Assembly (NCBI GenBank): GCA_037446575.1
Contig: JBBIII010000025.1
Span: 1 to 28,124 of the forward strand
Source: JBBIII01 sp037446575
Lineage (GTDB): Bacteria > Bacteroidota > Ignavibacteria > UBA10030
Direction of reading: 5' to 3'
Length of the DNA stretch: 28,124 bases
The notes under the pieces are model-generated. The model ran no database searches and was not told the DNA's origin. It saw nothing but the letters and a program-made list of their open reading frames with translations. The first letter of the stretch is position 1. Every line of letters starts with the position of its first letter. Made by a program: the position numbers and the translations under genes. This document shows positions 8,333-16,190 of the stretch, one piece after another.

Positions 8333-8451
8333 AAATTGATACTCTCTAAGAATATTCATACGAATATTACAAAACTGATTGAGTTTAGTCAAATTATTCT
8401 ATAACGAATAAAGCTTGAGTGTGCGGAATATTAAATGGATTTAAATTTGCG

Positions 8452-8490
8452 AAAAAAAAAGGACAAGTAATAATCGCTTATTGCTTGTCC
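8452..8490 (-). terminator. Rho-independent terminator of tRNA-Asn
   Basis: On the minus strand GGACAAGCAATAA, loop GCGA and TTATTACTTGTCC form a 13-bp stem with one mismatch or wobble, followed immediately by nine T residues (8460-8452). It begins 4 nt after the encoded CCA end of the tRNA. Confidence 0.9.
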
Positions 8491-8494
8491 TACT

Positions 8495-8569
8495 TGGCTC
8501 CGCGGGTAGGGCTCGAACCTACAACCCTGCGGTTAACAGCCGCATGCTCTACCATTGAGCTACCGCGGA
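8495..8569 (-). tRNA. tRNA-Asn (GTT)
   Basis: A full cloverleaf can be drawn on the minus strand. The acceptor stem is TCCGCGG/CCGCGGA, the D-arm is GCTC-AATGGTA-GAGC, and the anticodon stem TGCGG/CCGCA encloses loop CTGTTAA with anticodon GTT. The T-arm contains GGTTCGAGCC, followed by discriminator G and an encoded CCA (8497-8495). The mature body without CCA is 72 nt (8498-8569). It has its own promoter and terminator, so it is a single-gene transcript. Confidence 0.97.
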
Positions 8570-8628
8570 ATCAATTTTTACAAAGAACTTCTTCTAAAAA
8601 GTTCGTCAATGCTTATAAACTTTTTCTA

Positions 8629-8657
8629 AATATATCTGCTATTCTCTCGAAAGTCAA
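8629..8657 (-). promoter_or_regulatory. Sigma-70 promoter for tRNA-Asn
   Basis: On the minus strand TTGACT (8657-8652), a 17-nt spacer and TATATT (8634-8629). The predicted start near 8622 leaves a leader of about 50 nt before the tRNA. Confidence 0.75.
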
Positions 8658-8680
8658 GATTGCTTAAAATTATCACTGCG

Positions 8681-8709
8681 TTGACTTTACTTCCATTTCG
8701 GGGTATATT
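8681..8709 (+). promoter_or_regulatory. Sigma-70 promoter for the ybaB-recR operon
   Basis: TTGACT (8681-8686), a 17-nt spacer and TATATT (8704-8709), with the predicted start about 35 nt before the ybaB ATG. It is back-to-back with the tRNA promoter, which has the same two hexamers and spacing. Confidence 0.75.
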
Positions 8710-8750
8710 GACACAGAAATTTTTTGAATAGAGATTTAAGGAGATAAGAA

Positions 8751-9089
8751 ATGTTCAAAGGCGGAATGCCAAATATGCAGCAGATGATGAAACAAGTGCA
8801 AATGATGCAAGAGAAAATGGACCACGTTCAAGCTGAATTAGAGAACAAAACTGTAACTGCAGAAACTGGCGGCGGAATGGTAAAGGTTACAGCAACTGGC
8901 AGACAGCGCATTGTTAAAATCGAAATTGAAAAAGAAGTGGTGAATTCTGATGAAAAGGAGATGTTAGAAGATTTGGTTGTTGCGGCGGTTAATCAGGCAT
9001 TAGAAAAATCAAGCGCCCTTGCGGCAGAAGAAATGCAGAAAGTTACCGGCGGTATTCTTCCGCCCGGTATGAAAATACCCGGAATATAA
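8751..9089 (+). CDS. ybaB: YbaB/EbfC-family nucleoid-associated protein
   Basis: A 112-residue cytoplasmic protein. A Met/Gln-rich amphipathic helix (about 5-35; MPNMQQMMKQVQMMQEKM) is followed by the family core with VTAETGGGMVKVTATGRQRIVKIEIE and a C-terminal helix ending in the conserved GG(I)LPPGM-type tail. The family forms dimers that bind DNA and affect nucleoid organisation. AAGGAG lies 7 nt before the ATG. It is followed 14 nt later by recR; the ybaB-recR pair (often with dnaX upstream) is one of the most conserved bacterial gene pairs, which supports both calls. dnaX is not present here. Confidence 0.95.
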   Translation: MFKGGMPNMQQMMKQVQMMQEKMDHVQAELENKTVTAETGGGMVKVTATGRQRIVKIEIEKEVVNSDEKEMLEDLVVAAVNQALEKSSALAAEEMQKVTGGILPPGMKIPGI

Positions 9090-9103
9090 TTTTTTGTATT
9101 TTT

Positions 9104-9703
9104 ATGTTTTATACTGCTGAATCGATAGAGAAACTTTCTGAACTTTTTGCGCAACTTCCAGGAATCGGAAGAAAAACTGCGCATCGACTCGCTTTGTATG
9201 TGCTTAAGATGCCGCATCAGGAAGTTACGGCGTTAGCGCAAGCTTTAATAAATGTAAAAGATAAGGTTAGTTATTGTTCTATTTGTTCTAATATTACTGA
9301 AACCGATCCCTGCGCAATTTGTTCCAATACAAAACGAGAACGAACGTTTATTTGTGTTGTAGAAGAGCCGCACGATGTTTTGGCTATAGAGAAAACTCAT
9401 GAATTTAAAGGACTTTATCATGTGCTTGGCGGAGCGTTATCGCCGTTAGATGGAGTTGGTCCGGAGGATTTAAAGATAAAAGAATTATTACAACGGATTT
9501 CAAATACGACTATTGATGAAGTAATTTTGGCTCTTAATCCGAACGTGGAAGGAGAGGCAACCACACTTTATCTTTCGCGATTATTAAAACCATTAGGCAT
9601 TAAAATAACAAGAATTGCTCGCGGTTTGCCAGTCGGTTCGGATTTAGAATTTGCAGATGAAGCGACCTTAACGAGAGCATTAGAGGGACGAGTTGCAGTT
9701 TAA
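9104..9703 (+). CDS. recR: Recombination mediator RecR
   Basis: A 199-residue protein of standard RecR length. The N-terminal helix-hairpin-helix has LPGIGRKTAHRLALY (18-32), and the zinc finger has C58, C61, C70 and C73. A Toprim domain (about 80-175) contains VVEEPHDVLAIEKTHEFKGLYHVLGG, followed by the PxLE-like ARGLPVGSDLEFADEATL segment near the C-terminus. RecR works with RecO (and RecF) to load RecA on SSB-coated single-stranded DNA. No strong ribosome site precedes the ATG, 14 nt after ybaB, suggesting coupled translation. All zinc ligands are present. Confidence 0.97.
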   Translation: MFYTAESIEKLSELFAQLPGIGRKTAHRLALYVLKMPHQEVTALAQALINVKDKVSYCSICSNITETDPCAICSNTKRERTFICVVEEPHDVLAIEKTHEFKGLYHVLGGALSPLDGVGPEDLKIKELLQRISNTTIDEVILALNPNVEGEATTLYLSRLLKPLGIKITRIARGLPVGSDLEFADEATLTRALEGRVAV

Positions 9704-9712
9704 GGATTTAAA

Positions 9713-10303
9713 ATGTTACGCGCTTTCGTAAAATTTTATTTTATCCTTTTTTGTTTGGGCTTATTTTCGTGCGAAATTTTTAAAACAAGAACTCCCGCTG
9801 AACCTTCTGAAAAGAGTTCTTTATATGAACCACCGACAGAACCTGAAATAGTGATAAAAAATATAATAAACTCATTACAAGAAGGGAATTCAGTTAATTA
9901 TTCTAAATCATTTTCTGATATTTCATTTGTATTTGAAGCATCTACAAGCGCAAAAAATAAATACGGCGCAGAACTGATAAGTTGGGATAAATCAAAAGAA
10001 AAAAGATACTTTGAAAATGTTCAAAATAAACTTCAAAAATATTCCAAGATTAGCATAGAGTTCACGCAAACTAATTATAACGTTTCTAGTGATAAGTGCG
10101 ATGTAATAGCATTTTATAGAATGATTGTTCCACATACTATTGCCGGCGAGGCAACTGAATTTAGAGGTCAAGCACAGTTCCAATTGACTCGCGATTCGAA
10201 AACTGGCGAATGGGCAATTACTATATGGACAGATACGGATATCGGATCGGCTGCCACCGATTCGACTTGGAGTCATTTAAAAGGTGTTTTTATAACGCAG
10301 TAA
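9713..10303 (+). CDS. Lipoprotein of unknown function, NTF2-like (paralogue 1)
   Basis: A 196-residue predicted lipoprotein. The signal sequence ends in the lipobox LFSC, with C20 as the lipidated residue. A short proline/glutamate-rich linker precedes an alpha+beta region (about 43-190). That region starts with a helix (VIKNIINSLQEGNSVNYSKS), continues through SWDKSKEKRYFENVQNKL and ends EWAITIWTDTDI. Short amphipathic helix, curved-sheet segments and a terminal W-x-I-x-x-W/D motif suggest a SnoaL/NTF2-like fold; this is a judgement by eye. It shares its plan and several motifs with the next gene, so the two look like tandem duplicates. It follows recR by 9 nt in the same operon. No catalytic residues are apparent and I do not recognise the family. 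Confidence 0.75.
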   Translation: MLRAFVKFYFILFCLGLFSCEIFKTRTPAEPSEKSSLYEPPTEPEIVIKNIINSLQEGNSVNYSKSFSDISFVFEASTSAKNKYGAELISWDKSKEKRYFENVQNKLQKYSKISIEFTQTNYNVSSDKCDVIAFYRMIVPHTIAGEATEFRGQAQFQLTRDSKTGEWAITIWTDTDIGSAATDSTWSHLKGVFITQ

Positions 10304-10328
10304 AAATTCAACTTAAATAATTTTGATA

Positions 10329-10841
10329 ATGAGGTCGATATTAATTTTGACCATACTTGCAGTTAGCGCAGTTTCTTGTAATCCGTTTGCGCCCTCATTG
10401 GATAATTCGTATGACGAGGACTCAAGTCTTTTAGGAGACCAAAGAAGCGTAGAAGGTGTGTTCCAAAATTTGAAATACGCATATACTTTTCGCGATACAT
10501 CTGTCTATGGACAACTTTTTGATGGAAATTTTACTTTCTTATATCAAGACTATGATCGAGGTGGAATACTTGTTACATGGGGAAGAGATGAAGAAATGAG
10601 AACAACTAACGGTTTATTTCAGAATGTCCAGCGGCTCGATTTAATTTGGAAGGATACAAGTTCTACATTTACTAATGAAGAAAAAACGCAAACAATAATA
10701 GCCAGAGGATTTGATCTTACGATTACATTTAATCCGAGTGATAAAGTCTTTATAAATGGTTACGCGCGAATTTCTATGGAACGGCGGAAATCTGAAGACC
10801 CTTGGATGATTATTCGATGGCGGGACGAGTCAAATTTTTAA
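10329..10841 (+). CDS. Lipoprotein of unknown function, NTF2-like (paralogue 2)
   Basis: A 170-residue predicted lipoprotein. The ATG at 10329 is preferred over an in-frame TTG six nt earlier; no clear ribosome site precedes either. The lipobox AVSC puts the lipidated cysteine at residue 17. An acidic linker (SYDEDSS) leads to a domain with helix VEGVFQNLKYAYTFRDTSVYGQLFD-like content (about 40-65), then LVTWGRDEEMRTTNGLFQNV and the ending PWMIIRWRDES. This matches the preceding protein in the order of motifs: helix, x-W-[DG]-x-x-x-E-x-R-x-F-x-N-V-Q, then W-x-I-x-x-W-x-D at the end. The fold is probably NTF2-like, and the function is unknown. It sits between paralogue 1 and pheA in the operon. 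Confidence 0.75.
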   Translation: MRSILILTILAVSAVSCNPFAPSLDNSYDEDSSLLGDQRSVEGVFQNLKYAYTFRDTSVYGQLFDGNFTFLYQDYDRGGILVTWGRDEEMRTTNGLFQNVQRLDLIWKDTSSTFTNEEKTQTIIARGFDLTITFNPSDKVFINGYARISMERRKSEDPWMIIRWRDESNF

Positions 10842-10853
10842 TAAGGAAGAAAT

Positions 10854-11711
10854 ATGATTGCTTATCAAGGTGAACCTGGGGCGTTTAGCGAACAAGCGGC
10901 TTGGCAATTTTTTGGCGCTAAAGCGCCGTTGAAACCACTGCCTACATTTTCCGAGGTTTTTGATTATGCAGAAAGCCATAAAAATGATTATGCTATCGTT
11001 CCATTAGAAAACTCTGTTTATGGAAGCATTCATCAAGTATATGATCTCTTGCTCAAACATAGACTTTTTATAGTCGGAGAAATTAAACTCCGAATTGAAT
11101 TGCATCTGATGGCTTTGCCTAAGACAAAGTCGAAAAATGTCCGAACCATTTATTCGCAATTACAAGCTATTGGTCAATGCGAAGATTTTATCAATAAACT
11201 TAAGAATGTAAAAGTAGAGGCGGTGCATGACACAGCGGGCGCAGCACGATTAGTACGTGAACGCCAAACATTTGATGTAGCGGCAATTGCAAGCGAACAT
11301 GCCGCAAAAGCTCATGGTTTGCAGATACTAAAGAAAAATGTCGAAAGCAATCATCATAATTATACACGTTTTATTGCTCTTTCTCGTAGACAGGATTTAA
11401 AAAATTTTAGACACTTGAGGATGGGATCAGGCAGCAAAGTTAAAACTTCATTAGTAATTGCAGTTAAAGATATTCCTGGAGCGCTTTTTAAGGCATTGGC
11501 TGTGTTTTCGCTTCGCGATATTAATTTGATGAAAATAGAATCACGCCCCCTTATCGGAAAACCGTGGGAGTATCTTTTTTATTTAGATATCGAAGGGGCG
11601 CCACATTGCAAGCCGCTGAAACAAGCACTTAAACATTTAAATGAAGTATGCACTTTTGTTCGAGTGCTCGGTAGTTATGCTTCATTTCAGACAGTCTTCG
11701 ATTTAAAATAA
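10854..11711 (+). CDS. pheA: Prephenate dehydratase with ACT domain
   Basis: A 285-residue cytoplasmic enzyme converting prephenate to phenylpyruvate in phenylalanine synthesis. The catalytic domain (about 1-180) starts IAYQGEPGAFSEQAA and includes VPLENSVYGSIHQVYDLL, YSQLQAIGQCEDFI and the NYTRF motif (Thr-Arg-Phe) near 176-180. A C-terminal ACT domain (about 195-280) carries the GAL (DIPGALFKAL) and ESRP (MKIESRPL) motifs that bind phenylalanine, so feedback inhibition is expected. There is no fused chorismate mutase, unlike E. coli PheA. AAGGA lies about 7 nt before the ATG. It is 12 nt after the second lipoprotein gene and 15 nt before ftsX. Confidence 0.95.
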   Translation: MIAYQGEPGAFSEQAAWQFFGAKAPLKPLPTFSEVFDYAESHKNDYAIVPLENSVYGSIHQVYDLLLKHRLFIVGEIKLRIELHLMALPKTKSKNVRTIYSQLQAIGQCEDFINKLKNVKVEAVHDTAGAARLVRERQTFDVAAIASEHAAKAHGLQILKKNVESNHHNYTRFIALSRRQDLKNFRHLRMGSGSKVKTSLVIAVKDIPGALFKALAVFSLRDINLMKIESRPLIGKPWEYLFYLDIEGAPHCKPLKQALKHLNEVCTFVRVLGSYASFQTVFDLK

Positions 11712-11726
11712 AAGGATAAAATAAAT

Positions 11727-12605
11727 ATGCAGTTAAGATATGTTATAAAAGAGGGATTTTCCGGATTTAAGCGAGCCAAGCTTTCGATGTTTGCGGCAAT
11801 CTTTACAATTTGTATCTCACTTTTATTGCTCAGTTTTTTTGCCATTTTGTTTTTGAATGCAAATAATATTGTGAATTCGCTTAGGGAAAAAGTGGAAATG
11901 GAAGCGTTTCTAAACGAGCAACTATCGAACGACAAAGTTACTGAAGTAAAGGGTATAGTTGAAATGTTAGAAGGCGTTAATAAAGTTCGGTATGTTTCAA
12001 AAGATGAAGCGGCAAAAATATTTCGCGAGGAATTCGGTGAAGACATTTATAAAATATTAAATTTTAATCCATTGCCTGCCTCTCTTAAGATATACTTAAA
12101 CGATGGTTACAAAACAGCAAAGCAAGCAGAAATAATTTATAATCAGATAAAGTCTATTAAAGGCGTTGACGACGTTATTTACCGCAAACAATTACTCGAA
12201 ACGCTTGATCGGCGTGCGATGTTGTTTTTATGGATAATTCTTGGAGTTGGCATTTTTATTACAGTGTCATCTATTATATTAGTGGCAAACACTATTCGCT
12301 TGGCAATTTATTCAAAGAGAAAAATCATACAAACAATGAAACTAATTGGAGCTACACGCGGATTTATTAAAACACCGTTTTTACTGGAAGGAATTTTACA
12401 GGGTTTAATCGGAGGCGTTATAGCATCAGGAATTATTTTCTTACTCTTTAAATATCTTGAGATATACTTAACAGTTCAATTTTCCGAATTAGCGCGTGTT
12501 CAATTATATTACTATGGAATTATAATTGGGATTGGTTGTGCGCTTGGATTACTCGGAAGCATGATTTCTGTGCGAAAGTTTATCAGCGAAGGAGTCGTAA
12601 ATTAG
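11727..12605 (+). CDS. ftsX: Cell-division ABC-transporter-like protein FtsX
   Basis: A 292-residue inner-membrane protein with the FtsX plan. A cytoplasmic N-terminus (FSGFKRAKLSMFAAI) leads into helix 1 (about 19-44), then a periplasmic domain (about 50-165) with VEMEAFLNEQLSNDKVTEVK and YVSKDEAAKIFREEFGED. Three C-terminal helices (about 169-192, 218-245, 258-284) carry the family segment MKLIGATRGFIKTPFLLEGILQG. FtsX pairs with the ATPase FtsE and transmits ATP-driven changes to periplasmic murein hydrolase activators. FtsE is not in the window, so here ftsX is separated from its usual partner. AAGGA about 9 nt upstream supports the start. It is the last gene of the ybaB-recR operon. Confidence 0.93.
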   Translation: MQLRYVIKEGFSGFKRAKLSMFAAIFTICISLLLLSFFAILFLNANNIVNSLREKVEMEAFLNEQLSNDKVTEVKGIVEMLEGVNKVRYVSKDEAAKIFREEFGEDIYKILNFNPLPASLKIYLNDGYKTAKQAEIIYNQIKSIKGVDDVIYRKQLLETLDRRAMLFLWIILGVGIFITVSSIILVANTIRLAIYSKRKIIQTMKLIGATRGFIKTPFLLEGILQGLIGGVIASGIIFLLFKYLEIYLTVQFSELARVQLYYYGIIIGIGCALGLLGSMISVRKFISEGVVN

Positions 12606-12835
12606 AAATATATCGTTTTTCCATTTATTATTGACAAATTGTATTAAATAGCATTCTCTTGTTAATACCTAATAATATACGGCAAGTGTTTGTATATTCG
12701 ATTTTTCAATTGTTGCTTTTTCGTAAAATCTTCCCTACCATTTCGGCAATGAAATTTTAGCTTTTCTAGATTAATGCAATGAATAAAGTAATCTAAAATA
12801 GCTTATGATGTTTAACAATAAAGAGTAATGTTCTT
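12606..12835. promoter_or_regulatory. Intergenic region upstream of sdhCAB
   Basis: About 230 nt, very A+T-rich. TTGACA at 12631-12636 is a possible -35, but no good -10 lies 16-19 nt after it. No terminator hairpin follows ftsX. The sdhCAB promoter should be here, but I cannot place it with confidence. Confidence 0.3.
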
Positions 12836-13522
12836 ATGAACAGTATCCTATCTTTTTATAATACCTCCATCGGCAAAAAAATCTTGATGAGCTTAACTGG
12901 TTTGTTTCTTATAACCTTTTTAACAGAGCATCTTATTGGCAATTTATTATTATTTGCTGGCGATAATGGCGCAATGTACGAAGCTTATGGTAAATTTCTT
13001 GTCTCTAATCCAGTTATTCGATTCATAGAGATTTTTCTTTTCCTTGGAATGCTTCTGCATGGGATTATTGGCTTAATTCTATGGATTAGAAATCGGCAAA
13101 CTCGTCCAATCAAATATAATTTATTTAGATTGAAGGATAATTCCTCGCTTGCTTCTCGCACAACTCTTGTTTCAGGTTTAATCATAGGAATTTTTCTATA
13201 TATACATCTAAAAACATTTTTTTACCCATTAAGATTGGGCGATGAACATCCATCATCTTATGAATTAATTGTGCAGGCATTTTCAAATATATGGTACGTT
13301 TTGTTTTATATATTAGCGTTAGTAGTGCTTGGATATCACCTAAGGCACGGATTTCAATCAGCATTTCAAACTTTGGGACTTCGAAATAAAAAATATACGC
13401 CATTGTTGGATGCGATTGCTTTTTTTGTCTGGTTTTTAATTCCGCTTGGTTATATATCTATTCCAATTTACTTTTTCTTTTTTCACCAAGCTGGTGCAAC
13501 TGTTTTAATGGGAGTTAATTGA
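12836..13522 (+). CDS. sdhC: Succinate dehydrogenase cytochrome b subunit
   Basis: A 228-residue inner-membrane subunit anchoring the complex and carrying haem b and the quinone site. Five hydrophobic helices are visible (about 16-40, 60-83, 109-128, 150-167, 190-218). Candidate haem-ligand histidines lie one per helix as in di-haem type B enzymes (Wolinella/Bacillus type): H32 (LTEHLIGN), H75 (LLHGIIGL), H124 (LYIHLKTF) and H168 or H171 (GYHLRHGFQSAFQTLG). There is no SdhD gene, as expected for type B. The sdhA ATG follows the stop after one base, so translation is coupled. Whether the enzyme runs as succinate oxidase or fumarate reductase cannot be told from sequence. Confidence 0.92.
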   Translation: MNSILSFYNTSIGKKILMSLTGLFLITFLTEHLIGNLLLFAGDNGAMYEAYGKFLVSNPVIRFIEIFLFLGMLLHGIIGLILWIRNRQTRPIKYNLFRLKDNSSLASRTTLVSGLIIGIFLYIHLKTFFYPLRLGDEHPSSYELIVQAFSNIWYVLFYILALVVLGYHLRHGFQSAFQTLGLRNKKYTPLLDAIAFFVWFLIPLGYISIPIYFFFFHQAGATVLMGVN

Positions 13523-13523
13523 T

Positions 13524-15437
13524 ATGACACTAAATTCAAAAATTCCCGAAGGACCACTTGAAAAGAAATGGTCAAATCATCGTTTCAATATGAAACTTGT
13601 GAATCCAGCCAACAGAAGAAAGTACACTATAATAGTAGTTGGAACAGGACTCGCAGGCGCCTCAGCGGCGGCTTCACTCGCCGAGCTTGGCTACAATGTG
13701 CTTGCATTCTCTTACCATGAATCTCCAAGACGTGCGCACAGCATAGCGGCTCAAGGCGGAATTAACGCGCCTAAAAACTATGCGAACGATGGCGATAGCA
13801 TATACCGTCTTTTTTATGATACGCTAAAAGGCGGAGATTATCGAGCTCGTGAAGCAAACGTTTATCGGCTGGCAGAAGTTAGCGGCAGTATAATCGATCA
13901 ATGCGTGGCGCAAGGAGTTCCATTTGCGCGTGATTATGGCGGACTGCTTGATATGCGTTCATTTGGCGGTGCGCAAGTATCGCGCACTTTTTATGCGCGC
14001 GGGCAAACAGGTCAACAATTATTACTCGGCGCATATTCCGCTTTAAGCAGACAAATAGGTGAAGGGACTGTAAAATTTTTTGATCGGCGCGAAATGTTAG
14101 ATTTAGTTGTAGTGGATGGAATAGCGCGCGGAATTATTTGTAGAAACTTAAAAACCGGCTCTATAGAATCCTATGCGGCGGATACTATAGTTCTTGCAAC
14201 GGGCGGTTATGGAAACACGTTTTTCCTTTCCACTATGGCAAAGGCAAGTAACGCTACTGCCATTTGGCGTGCTTACAAAAAAGGGGCAGCATTTGCTAAT
14301 CCATGTTTTACTCAAATACATCCAACCTGCATTCCAGTAAGCGGCGATTATCAATCGAAACTTACTTTAATGAGCGAAAGTTTGCGCAACGATGGACGTA
14401 TCTGGGTTCCCAAAAAAGCTGGCAATACTCAAACTCCATCACAAATACCTGAAGACGAACGTGATTATTATTTAGAGCGATTGTATCCTTCATTTGGTAA
14501 TTTAGCGCCACGCGATATAGCATCGCGGCGCGCAAAAGAAATGTGCGATAAAGGATTTGGCGTTGGCGCTACAAAAATGGCGGTATATCTCGATTTTGCG
14601 GATGCAATAAAGCGTAATGGAAAACATTGGATTGAAGAAAAATACGGAAATCTGTTTGACATGTATCATGAAATCACCGCTGAAGATCCGTATTCTGTTC
14701 CAATGCGAATTTATCCGGCGGTTCACTATACGATGGGTGGTTTGTGGGTTGATTATAATTTGATGAGCACGGTTCCCGGATTGTTTGTAATTGGCGAAGC
14801 AAATTTTTCAGATCACGGCGCAAATCGGCTTGGCGCAAGCGCTCTTATGCAAGGGCTTGCAGATGGCTATTTTATTCTTCCATATACAATGGGAGATTAT
14901 TTAGCGAAAACAAAATTTTCGCCTATCAATATAGATCATCCAGAATTTAAGAAAGCGAATAAAGATGTTGCAGACCGAATTAATAAATTATTATCAATTA
15001 AAGGCAAGCAACCAGTGGATGAAATTCATCGCAAACTTGGAAAAGTAATGTGGGATTATGTTGGAATGAGTCGAAATGAAATTGGATTGAAAAAAGCATT
15101 AAAATTGATACCGGAAATTCGAGAAGAATTTTGGAAAGAAGCAAAGGTTATAGGCGAATCGAAAGATATGAATTTGGAGTTAGAAAAAGCGAACCGCATT
15201 GCAGATTTTATGGAATTAGCGGAGTTATTAGCAATTGATGCGCTTTATCGTGAAGAATCGTGCGGAGGTCATTTCCGCGAAGAATATCAAACATCTGATG
15301 GGGAAGCATTGCGCAATGATAAAAAATTCGCCTATGTAACAGCTTGGGAATACACAGACAACGGTAAAAAACCAAAACTTAACAAAGAGCCGTTAGAATT
15401 TGAGTATGTAAAACCCTCTGAACGCAGTTATAAATGA
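13524..15437 (+). CDS. sdhA: Succinate dehydrogenase/fumarate reductase flavoprotein subunit
   Basis: A 637-residue catalytic subunit on the cytoplasmic face. The dinucleotide-binding motif VVGTGLAGASAAASLAELG (38-56) is followed by H72 in RRAHSIAAQGGINA, the covalent FAD attachment site. Active-site segments include HPTCIP, ESLRNDGRIW, RDIASRRAKEMCD and the conserved VHYTMGGLWVDY and GEANFSDHGANRLGASALMQGLADG. The C-terminal domain carries the usual SCGGHFREEYQT segment. It oxidises succinate to fumarate (or the reverse) and passes electrons to the iron-sulfur subunit. Length and motifs fit the type B (Bacteroidota/epsilon-proteobacterial) enzymes. It lies between sdhC (1-nt gap) and sdhB (12-nt gap). 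Confidence 0.96.
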   Translation: MTLNSKIPEGPLEKKWSNHRFNMKLVNPANRRKYTIIVVGTGLAGASAAASLAELGYNVLAFSYHESPRRAHSIAAQGGINAPKNYANDGDSIYRLFYDTLKGGDYRAREANVYRLAEVSGSIIDQCVAQGVPFARDYGGLLDMRSFGGAQVSRTFYARGQTGQQLLLGAYSALSRQIGEGTVKFFDRREMLDLVVVDGIARGIICRNLKTGSIESYAADTIVLATGGYGNTFFLSTMAKASNATAIWRAYKKGAAFANPCFTQIHPTCIPVSGDYQSKLTLMSESLRNDGRIWVPKKAGNTQTPSQIPEDERDYYLERLYPSFGNLAPRDIASRRAKEMCDKGFGVGATKMAVYLDFADAIKRNGKHWIEEKYGNLFDMYHEITAEDPYSVPMRIYPAVHYTMGGLWVDYNLMSTVPGLFVIGEANFSDHGANRLGASALMQGLADGYFILPYTMGDYLAKTKFSPINIDHPEFKKANKDVADRINKLLSIKGKQPVDEIHRKLGKVMWDYVGMSRNEIGLKKALKLIPEIREEFWKEAKVIGESKDMNLELEKANRIADFMELAELLAIDALYREESCGGHFREEYQTSDGEALRNDKKFAYVTAWEYTDNGKKPKLNKEPLEFEYVKPSERSYK

Positions 15438-15449
15438 GGAGTGTTGATA

Positions 15450-16190
15450 ATGGATTTCATTTTAAAAATATGGCGACAAAAGAATAAAGAAGACAAAGGA
15501 CAATTTGAAACTTATTATGTTAAAGACATTTCACCAGATGCGTCTTTTTTGGAAATGTTAGATATATTAAACAATCAACTTGTGCTACAAGATAGGGAGC
15601 CGGTCGCATTCGACCACGATTGCCGAGAAGGAATTTGTGGAAGTTGTGGAATGATGATAAATGGTCGCGCTCATGGCGCTGGACGCAAACAAGCGTCTTG
15701 TGAGGTAAGAATGCGTTCATTTGAAGATGGACAAGAAATCGTTGTGGAACCTTGGCGCGCTAAACCATTTCCAATTATAAAAGATTTGATTGTTGACCGT
15801 ACTGCACTTGATAGAATTATGCAAGCTGGAGGATTCATATCAGTAAAAACAGGCGGAGCTCCAGATGCAAACTCGATTCCCATTCCAAAAGCGACCGCCG
15901 AAGAAGCCATGGATGCTGCGGCTTGTTTGGGTTGTGGAGCTTGCATTGCGGCATGTCCAAATTCTTCTGCAATGCTATTTGTTGCGGCAAAAGTCTCTCA
16001 ATTTGCTTTATTGCCTCAAGGCAAGATTGAGAGAAAAGAGCGTGTATTGAAGATGGTCGCTCAAATGGATAAAGAAGGTTTTGGAAATTGTTCTAACAAT
16101 TATGCTTGTGAAGCAGAATGTCCTAAGGGAGTTGAAGTAACTCACATTGCAAGAATGAATAGGGAATTCTTAAGGGCAAAATTAAAATAA
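15450..16190 (+). CDS. sdhB: Succinate dehydrogenase/fumarate reductase iron-sulfur subunit
   Basis: A 246-residue electron-transfer subunit linking flavoprotein and cytochrome. The ATG at 15450 is preferred to an in-frame GTG at 15441, because GAGGAG (15436-15441) is then 8 nt away. The N-terminal plant-type ferredoxin domain has C58, C63, C66 and C84 for [2Fe-2S] (CREGICGSCGMM, later QASC). The C-terminal domain has CLGCGACIAACPN and CSNNYACEAECPKGV, which bind [4Fe-4S] and [3Fe-4S] clusters. All cluster ligands are intact. It is the last gene of the sdhCAB operon; the sdhA stop codon overlaps its ribosome site. Confidence 0.96.
   Translation: MDFILKIWRQKNKEDKGQFETYYVKDISPDASFLEMLDILNNQLVLQDREPVAFDHDCREGICGSCGMMINGRAHGAGRKQASCEVRMRSFEDGQEIVVEPWRAKPFPIIKDLIVDRTALDRIMQAGGFISVKTGGAPDANSIPIPKATAEEAMDAAACLGCGACIAACPNSSAMLFVAAKVSQFALLPQGKIERKERVLKMVAQMDKEGFGNCSNNYACEAECPKGVEVTHIARMNREFLRAKLK

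Noticed and set aside
8333..8392. Upstream ATG for the SRAP protein
   Set aside because: It would remove the catalytic cysteine from the N-terminus, which the family chemistry requires.
8419..8667. 82-codon plus-strand reading frame containing APRVGLEPTTLRLTAACSTIELPRN
   Set aside because: It is the translation of the reverse complement of tRNA-Asn, a classic false protein.
12631..12659. TTGACA as the sdhCAB promoter -35
   Set aside because: The -10 position at 17-nt spacing reads TTCTCT, a poor match; left only as a note.
15441..15449. GTG start for sdhB
   Set aside because: The GTG is part of the ribosome site GAGGAG; the ATG at 15450 has correct spacing.
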